Assembly (NCBI GenBank): GCA_015494035.1
Contig: WGBZ01000362.1
Coordinates: forward strand, 1-9,224
Source: Lysobacterales bacterium
Lineage (GTDB): Bacteria; Pseudomonadota; Gammaproteobacteria; Xanthomonadales; Marinicellaceae
DNA length: 9,224 bases
Direction of reading: 5' to 3'
Position numbers and translations under genes: made by a program. How positions within the stretch are numbered: position 1 is the stretch's first letter; the number at the start of each line of letters is the position of its first letter. Below, one piece after another: positions 6,111 through 9,224 of the stretch. The notes beneath the pieces are model-generated. The model had not been told where the DNA came from. It did no database searches and was given only the letters and a program-made list of their open reading frames with translations.

Positions 6111-7445
6111 ATGTCCAACATGACCCCACGTGAAATTGTTCACGAACTGGACCGTCACATCATCGGCCAGGCCGATGCCAAACGCGCCGTGGCCATCGCG
6201 CTTCGTAACCGTTGGCGGCGCATGCAACTGCCCGAAGAACTGCGGCGGGAAATCACCCCCAAGAACATCCTCATGATTGGCCCCACCGGCGTGGGCAAAA
6301 CCGAAATTGCGCGCCGTCTGGCCAGTTTGGCAGAAGCCCCGTTCATCAAGGTGGAAGCGACCAAATTCACCGAAGTGGGCTATGTTGGCAAAGACGTGGA
6401 ATCCATCATTCGCGACCTGGTGGACAGTGCCATCAAGCTCACACGCGAAAAGGCCACGGCCAAGGTCCGGGCACAGGCCGAAAAAGCCGCCGAGGAGCGG
6501 ATACTGGATGCATTGCTGCCGCGCCCGGCGCCGGTTTTTCCTGGCGAGGTGGTCGCTGAGGACGAAAACACCAGCCGCACGCGGGAAAAATTCCGCCAGA
6601 AACTGCGCGCCGGCGAACTGGACGAAAAGGAAATTGAACTGGATGTGTCGCTGTCCATGGGCGTGGAAATCATGGCGCCGCCAGGCATGGAAGAAATGAC
6701 CACCCAGCTGCAAGGCCTGTTTGAAAACCTGGCCGGGGCCAAAAAACAGCGCAAAAAACTGAAAATCGCCGCCGCCCGCCCGCAACTGATCGAGGAAGAA
6801 GCCAACAAGCTGGTTAACGAAGAAGAAATCAAGCAACAGGCCATTGAACTGGCCGAGCAAAGTGGCATAGTTTTTATTGATGAACTGGACAAGGTCTGCA
6901 AGCGCGCCGAAGCCGGTGGCGGAGACGTGTCGCGTGAAGGCGTGCAACGTGATCTGTTGCCACTGATTGAAGGCTCCACCGTCAGCACCCGTCACGGCCC
7001 GGTCAAGACCGATCACATGCTGTTTATTGCTTCTGGCGCCTTTCACCTGGCCAAGCCCTCCGACCTGATTCCGGAACTGCAGGGCCGCCTGCCCATCCGG
7101 GTGGAGTTGCGCGCCCTTACTGCGGAAGACTTCAAGCGCATTCTGACCGAGCCGGAAGCCTCACTGACCGAGCAGTACCAGGCCTTGATCGGTACCGAAG
7201 GCGTCCAGTTGCGCTTTACCGAAGACGGCATCCAGCGCATTGCCGAATATTCATGGTCGGTCAACGAACGCACCGAAAACATCGGCGCACGCCGGTTGCA
7301 CACCGTTATGGAACGCCTGCTGGAGGCCATTTCCTTTGAAGGCGCAGACAACGCCGGGCAGGAGTACGTGATTGATCGTGCCTACGTGGACAAGGTTTTG
7401 AACCAGCTGGTGGAAGACGAAGACCTGTCCCGGTACATTCTTTAA
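6111..7445 (+). CDS. hslU: ATP-dependent protease ATPase subunit HslU
   Basis: HslU (ClpY) is the hexameric AAA+ unfoldase that binds substrate, unfolds it with ATP and feeds it into HslV. The 444 residues match the E. coli length (443). In order: [16 protein letters not shown] at the N-terminus, Walker A GPTGVGKT (57-64), the pore-loop motif GYVG (90-93), the charged intermediate I-domain (about 110-245), Walker B VFIDELDK (254-261), the arginine-finger region [10 protein letters not shown] (321-330), sensor-2 GARRL (392-396) and the C-terminal DLSRYIL. In the family that tail inserts between HslV subunits and activates them. AGGA lies six bases before ATG 6111. It is co-transcribed with hslV. 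The stop TAA (7443-7445) coincides with the left boundary of repeat copy 2, so nothing in the gene is disrupted but its 3' end is the element. Confidence 0.98.
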   Translation: MSNMTPREIVHELDRHIIGQADAKRAVAIALRNRWRRMQLPEELRREITPKNILMIGPTGVGKTEIARRLASLAEAPFIKVEATKFTEVGYVGKDVESIIRDLVDSAIKLTREKATAKVRAQAEKAAEERILDALLPRPAPVFPGEVVAEDENTSRTREKFRQKLRAGELDEKEIELDVSLSMGVEIMAPPGMEEMTTQLQGLFENLAGAKKQRKKLKIAAARPQLIEEEANKLVNEEEIKQQAIELAEQSGIVFIDELDKVCKRAEAGGGDVSREGVQRDLLPLIEGSTVSTRHGPVKTDHMLFIASGAFHLAKPSDLIPELQGRLPIRVELRALTAEDFKRILTEPEASLTEQYQALIGTEGVQLRFTEDGIQRIAEYSWSVNERTENIGARRLHTVMERLLEAISFEGADNAGQEYVIDRAYVDKVLNQLVEDEDLSRYIL

Positions 7446-7606
7446 GGAACCTCTGATTGAATCTGGCGCGAGCAGATTGTCGTGGAAAATTGTTCAGTTC
7501 AAGGCGCAAGCCGCACGCAATAGCAAGGCTATTGGGAAGGTTTGCAACGCAGAAATGGACGATTTGACGCCGCAAGATGCCATGTCACGATTCGATCAGA
7601 GGCTCC
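7446..7606 (-). repeat. Inverted-repeat (MITE-like) element, copy 2, after hslU
   Basis: This 161-base element has ends GGAACCTCTGATTGAATC (left) and GATTCGATCAGAGGCTCC (right), which are inverted repeats with two differences. TTAA flanks both sides (7442-7445 and 7607-7610). A 7-bp palindrome, CAATAGC-AAG-GCTATTG (7518-7534), is exactly at its centre (7526). It is inverted relative to copies 1 and 3. It contains no credible gene. Together with 50 or so following bases it makes up the whole hslU-ybjQ gap. No T-run follows, so it is not an obvious intrinsic terminator. Confidence 0.8.
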
Positions 7607-7666
7607 TTAACCCATAGTAAAAGCTCCGTGTTTTGACGATACCCTACAATCAATGAGGACAAGATC

Positions 7667-7996
7667 ATGCTTTTAAGCACTACCCCCCAAATTCAGGGCC
7701 AGCGCATCGTTCATTACCACGGCGTACTGGCTGCTGAAGCCATTCTTGGTGCCAACATTTTCAAGGACTTCTTTGCCGGTATCCGCGACCTGGTGGGCGG
7801 ACGTTCGGCCGCTTACGAAAAAGAACTGCGCAAGGCCCGGGACATGGCCACCGAAGAACTTATGGCACAGGCGCGCGAACTGGGCGCCAACGCTATTGTC
7901 GGCATCGACATTGATTACGAAACCATCGGATCACAAAACGGCAGCATGTTAATGGTCTGCGTGTCAGGCACTGCTGTGACCCTGGAACCGGCCTGA
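7667..7996 (+). CDS. ybjQ: YbjQ family protein (UPF0145 / heavy-metal-binding-like domain)
   Basis: The 109-residue protein is highly similar to E. coli YbjQ along its length: [64 protein letters not shown] and [14 protein letters not shown]. The family (PF01906, formerly DUF74) forms small ring-shaped oligomers in solved structures and is annotated as putative heavy-metal-binding; no firm function is established. The protein should be cytoplasmic: no signal peptide or membrane segment. GAGGA (7655-7659) lies seven bases before ATG 7667. It has no operon partner, with 221 bases to hslU, mostly repeat copy 2, and 225 to the next gene. A TACAAT at 7645-7650 could be a -10, but it is very close to the start codon and has no matching -35, so its promoter is unresolved. 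Confidence 0.93.
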   Translation: MLLSTTPQIQGQRIVHYHGVLAAEAILGANIFKDFFAGIRDLVGGRSAAYEKELRKARDMATEELMAQARELGANAIVGIDIDYETIGSQNGSMLMVCVSGTAVTLEPA

Positions 7997-8073
7997 GCCA
8001 GCGGGTGATCCGGTGATTGTCCTTGTGTAGAGCGCTGGAAACAAGATTTTACGGCAGCCTGGTAAGCATGGCT

Positions 8074-8079
8074 TATAAT
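8074..8079 (+). promoter_or_regulatory. Perfect TATAAT -10 box for the downstream lipoprotein gene
   Basis: TATAAT at 8074-8079 matches the sigma70 -10 consensus exactly. The -35 is poor: the region 17 bases upstream reads cggcag-like sequence, and the best box, TTTACG at 8048-8053, has an overlong spacer of 20. Transcription would begin near 8086 and leave a leader of about 136 bases. It may be weak or activator-dependent. Confidence 0.45.
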
Positions 8080-8095
8080 GGCAGGCGGGGGGCAT

Positions 8096-8115
8096 TCACC
8101 GGCAGGTGCTGGTGA
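8096..8115 (+). other. Stem-loop near the 5' end of the lipoprotein mRNA leader
   Basis: TCACCGGC (8096-8103) can pair with GCTGGTGA (8108-8115) as an 8-bp stem with one G-T pair and an AGGT loop. It lies about ten bases after the expected transcription start. TTCACC recurs at 8095, 8158 and 8174 in the leader, so the GGTGA arm has alternative partners. I recognise no known riboswitch. The rest of the 7997-8221 gap holds no gene I can support. Confidence 0.3.
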
Positions 8116-8211
8116 GGTCGCTGGTCAGCTTGTGCATAGGGCACTACGCAGCGGTCGTTCACCCGCAGAATCATTCACCTGAAGACAACCAAAAACCGAG
8201 CCGAAACGGAT

Positions 8212-8215
8212 GGAG
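8212..8215 (+). promoter_or_regulatory. Ribosome-binding site that decides the lipoprotein start
   Basis: GGAG at 8212-8215 lies six bases before ATG 8222 and overlaps an upstream in-frame ATG at 8210. The upstream ATG has no Shine-Dalgarno of its own, so 8222 is the likelier start. Confidence 0.65.
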
Positions 8216-8221
8216 CAGAAC

Positions 8222-9112
8222 ATGTTAAAGAAACTTTTAAGCCTGGCCCTGGTGGCCCTGTTACTGGCTGCCTGTGGCGACAAGTCCGGCGAAAACCAGA
8301 ACGGATCCGCCAAAAAGCTGGCCGCCATGGACACCAGCACGCCTCAAGGCGCCTTCATGGCCAACCTGAATGCCATGAAAAACAACGACCTGAAAGCCTT
8401 GCTGCAGGCCAATATGACGCCAGAAGAATACGAACAGGCCAAGGCCGAATGGGCCAAGAAAAAAACCACATTCAGCGAAGCTGACAAGGCACAGTTTGCT
8501 GCCACTATGCAAATGCTGACCAGCCCTGATGCCGAGGAGCGCATCATGGCCATGGTGGAGCCGCAATTGCAACAGGTGCAGGCCATGCTGCCGATGATGT
8601 TGATGATGGCCAATGAAGACATGATTAACCAGAAAATCAGCCAGGCGCCCATTCCTGATGACCAAAAGGAAAGTGCCAAAGCCGTGGCGCTGGCCGTGGT
8701 GGACTGGGCCAAAAATGCCGACCTGGGCAACCCCGAAAAGGCCCGTCAGGCCGTGGCGGTGATTGTTGGCACGGCCCGTGATTTGGGCATTAAATCCCTG
8801 GATGACGTGGAAAAGCTCTCCTTTGATGATGCCTTGGCCACAGGAGGCAAGGTGCTGGGTGGCAGCAAACAGGCCCTGAAGGTTTACGGCATTGACATGG
8901 ATGGCATGATGGACAGCGTCAAAATCAAGGACGTCAAGCAAAACGGTGACATGGCCGACATGGTGGTGGCTTTCAAATTCCTGGGCAAACCGCTGGAGCA
9001 GAAGATGAAAATGGTCAAAAAGAATGGCCGCTGGATTCCGGCGCCTGCGCCCATGCCAGGTAAGCCACCGGTGCCACCACAGCCGGAAAGCCAGCCAAAC
9101 ACACAACCCTGA
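8222..9112 (+). CDS. Methionine-rich putative outer-membrane lipoprotein, function unknown
   Basis: I do not recognise the family. From ATG 8222 it encodes 296 residues. A short signal peptide (MLKKLLSLALVALLLAAC) ends in the lipobox LAAC with the lipidated Cys18. The next residue is Gly, so sorting to the outer membrane is expected. A charged, mostly helical domain follows (about 35-205). It contains a segment (96-134) with ten methionines in 39 residues, including MLPMMLMM. A short beta-rich part (about 232-272, VKIKDVKQNGDMADMVVAFKFLG, KMVKKNGRWI) resembles the C-terminal strands of NTF2-like or DUF4878-type lipoproteins, but only weakly. The last ~24 residues are Pro-rich. An in-frame ATG at 8210 is less likely because the ribosome-binding site overlaps it. 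The gene appears to be a single transcription unit: its own -10 box, a long leader and a strong terminator. Lipoprotein nature is solid; function is open. Confidence 0.85.
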   Translation: MLKKLLSLALVALLLAACGDKSGENQNGSAKKLAAMDTSTPQGAFMANLNAMKNNDLKALLQANMTPEEYEQAKAEWAKKKTTFSEADKAQFAATMQMLTSPDAEERIMAMVEPQLQQVQAMLPMMLMMANEDMINQKISQAPIPDDQKESAKAVALAVVDWAKNADLGNPEKARQAVAVIVGTARDLGIKSLDDVEKLSFDDALATGGKVLGGSKQALKVYGIDMDGMMDSVKIKDVKQNGDMADMVVAFKFLGKPLEQKMKMVKKNGRWIPAPAPMPGKPPVPPQPESQPNTQP

Positions 9113-9134
9113 GAAAACAAAAACACCTTTACCG

Positions 9135-9167
9135 GCCGGAAAGCGCATAAACCTTTCCGGCTTTTTT
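9135..9167 (+). terminator. Intrinsic terminator of the lipoprotein gene
   Basis: GCCGGAAAG (9135-9143) and CTTTCCGGC (9153-9161) form a perfect 9-bp stem with a nine-base loop, followed at once by six T residues (9162-9167). It lies 22 bases after the lipoprotein stop. It is the only clear Rho-independent terminator in the window. Confidence 0.9.
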
Positions 9168-9175
9168 GTCTCTAA

Positions 9176-9224
9176 GGAAGCTCTGATCGAATCGTGACAC
9201 GGCATCTTGCAGCGTAAAATCGTC
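9176..9224 (+). repeat. Inverted-repeat (MITE-like) element, copy 3, cut by window end
   Basis: The last 49 bases start with GGAAGCTCTGATCGAATC, preceded by CTAA, and match the reverse complement of 7558-7606 (the right end of copy 2) with about five differences. The alignment continues without gaps to the window edge, so the rest of the element should lie just beyond. It begins eight bases after the T-run of the terminator. Confidence 0.75.

Noticed and set aside
5919..7046. Long open frame (375 codons) on the minus strand inside hslU and the end of hslV
   Set aside because: It is antisense to unmistakable hslU, its product is low-complexity Phe/Gly/His-rich and it has no family features. 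It is a codon-bias shadow of a GC-rich gene.
7633..7650. TTGACG and TACAAT upstream of ybjQ as a promoter
   Set aside because: The boxes are only six bases apart, so they cannot serve together as -35 and -10.
7999..8038. CCAGCG...CGCTGG inverted repeat after ybjQ as a terminator
   Set aside because: It is a six-base stem with a 28-base loop and no T-run; too weak to call.
8261..9205. Minus-strand open frame of 314 codons over the lipoprotein gene
   Set aside because: It is His/Gln/Gly-rich because it mirrors Met-rich plus-strand coding, runs through the terminator, and has no signal, motif or ribosome-binding site.
1..9224. CRISPR arrays, tRNA or rRNA genes
   Set aside because: No regularly spaced direct repeats, tRNA-like cloverleaf ends or rRNA segments were seen on either strand.

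Overview
The window looks like core chromosome of a GC-rich, non-enteric gammaproteobacterium. The block lptM (yifL) - dapF - DUF484 (yigA) - xerC is a gammaproteobacterial arrangement, and BirA, HslV, HslU and YbjQ all resemble their gammaproteobacterial or betaproteobacterial counterparts. I cannot name the genus from sequence alone. I see no phage, toxin-antitoxin, CRISPR or defence genes.

Layout: positions 1-2246 hold a minus-strand operon. In transcription order it is an alpha/beta-hydrolase carboxylesterase, BirA (biotin ligase and repressor, GTG start) and a membrane-anchored SPOR-domain protein that runs off the left edge. A well-formed sigma70-type promoter at about 2308-2336 drives it, and it overlaps a weaker plus-strand promoter for the divergent lptM operon. 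Positions 2352-5246 are tightly packed plus-strand genes: lptM (LPS-assembly lipoprotein), dapF (lysine and peptidoglycan precursor synthesis), a DUF484 protein and xerC (chromosome dimer resolution). Positions 5281-7445 are a heat-shock protease module, hslV-hslU, preceded by an almost consensus sigma32 promoter. Positions 7667-7996 encode a YbjQ-family protein. Positions 8222-9112 encode an unrecognised methionine-rich lipoprotein with its own TATAAT-type promoter, a long leader and a strong intrinsic terminator.

The least expected structure lies between the genes. About 160 bp long, centrally symmetric inverted-repeat elements occur three times: 5315-5472, 7446-7606, and a third starting at 9176 and cut by the window end. 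They share ends of the form YTAAGGA(A/G)(G/C)CTCTGATYGAATC and a central CAATAGC...GCTATTG palindrome, and they look like non-coding MITE-type elements. Copy 1 sits exactly between the hslV sigma32 promoter and the hslV gene, so it should form most of the hslVU 5' UTR. Copy 2 begins at the hslU stop codon. Copy 3 begins just after the lipoprotein terminator. The repeat family, and its apparent capture as a heat-shock leader, is the best lead here. Other points of note are the absence of coaX between birA and the SPOR gene, an 11-residue N-terminal extension on HslV, and the Met-rich orphan lipoprotein.
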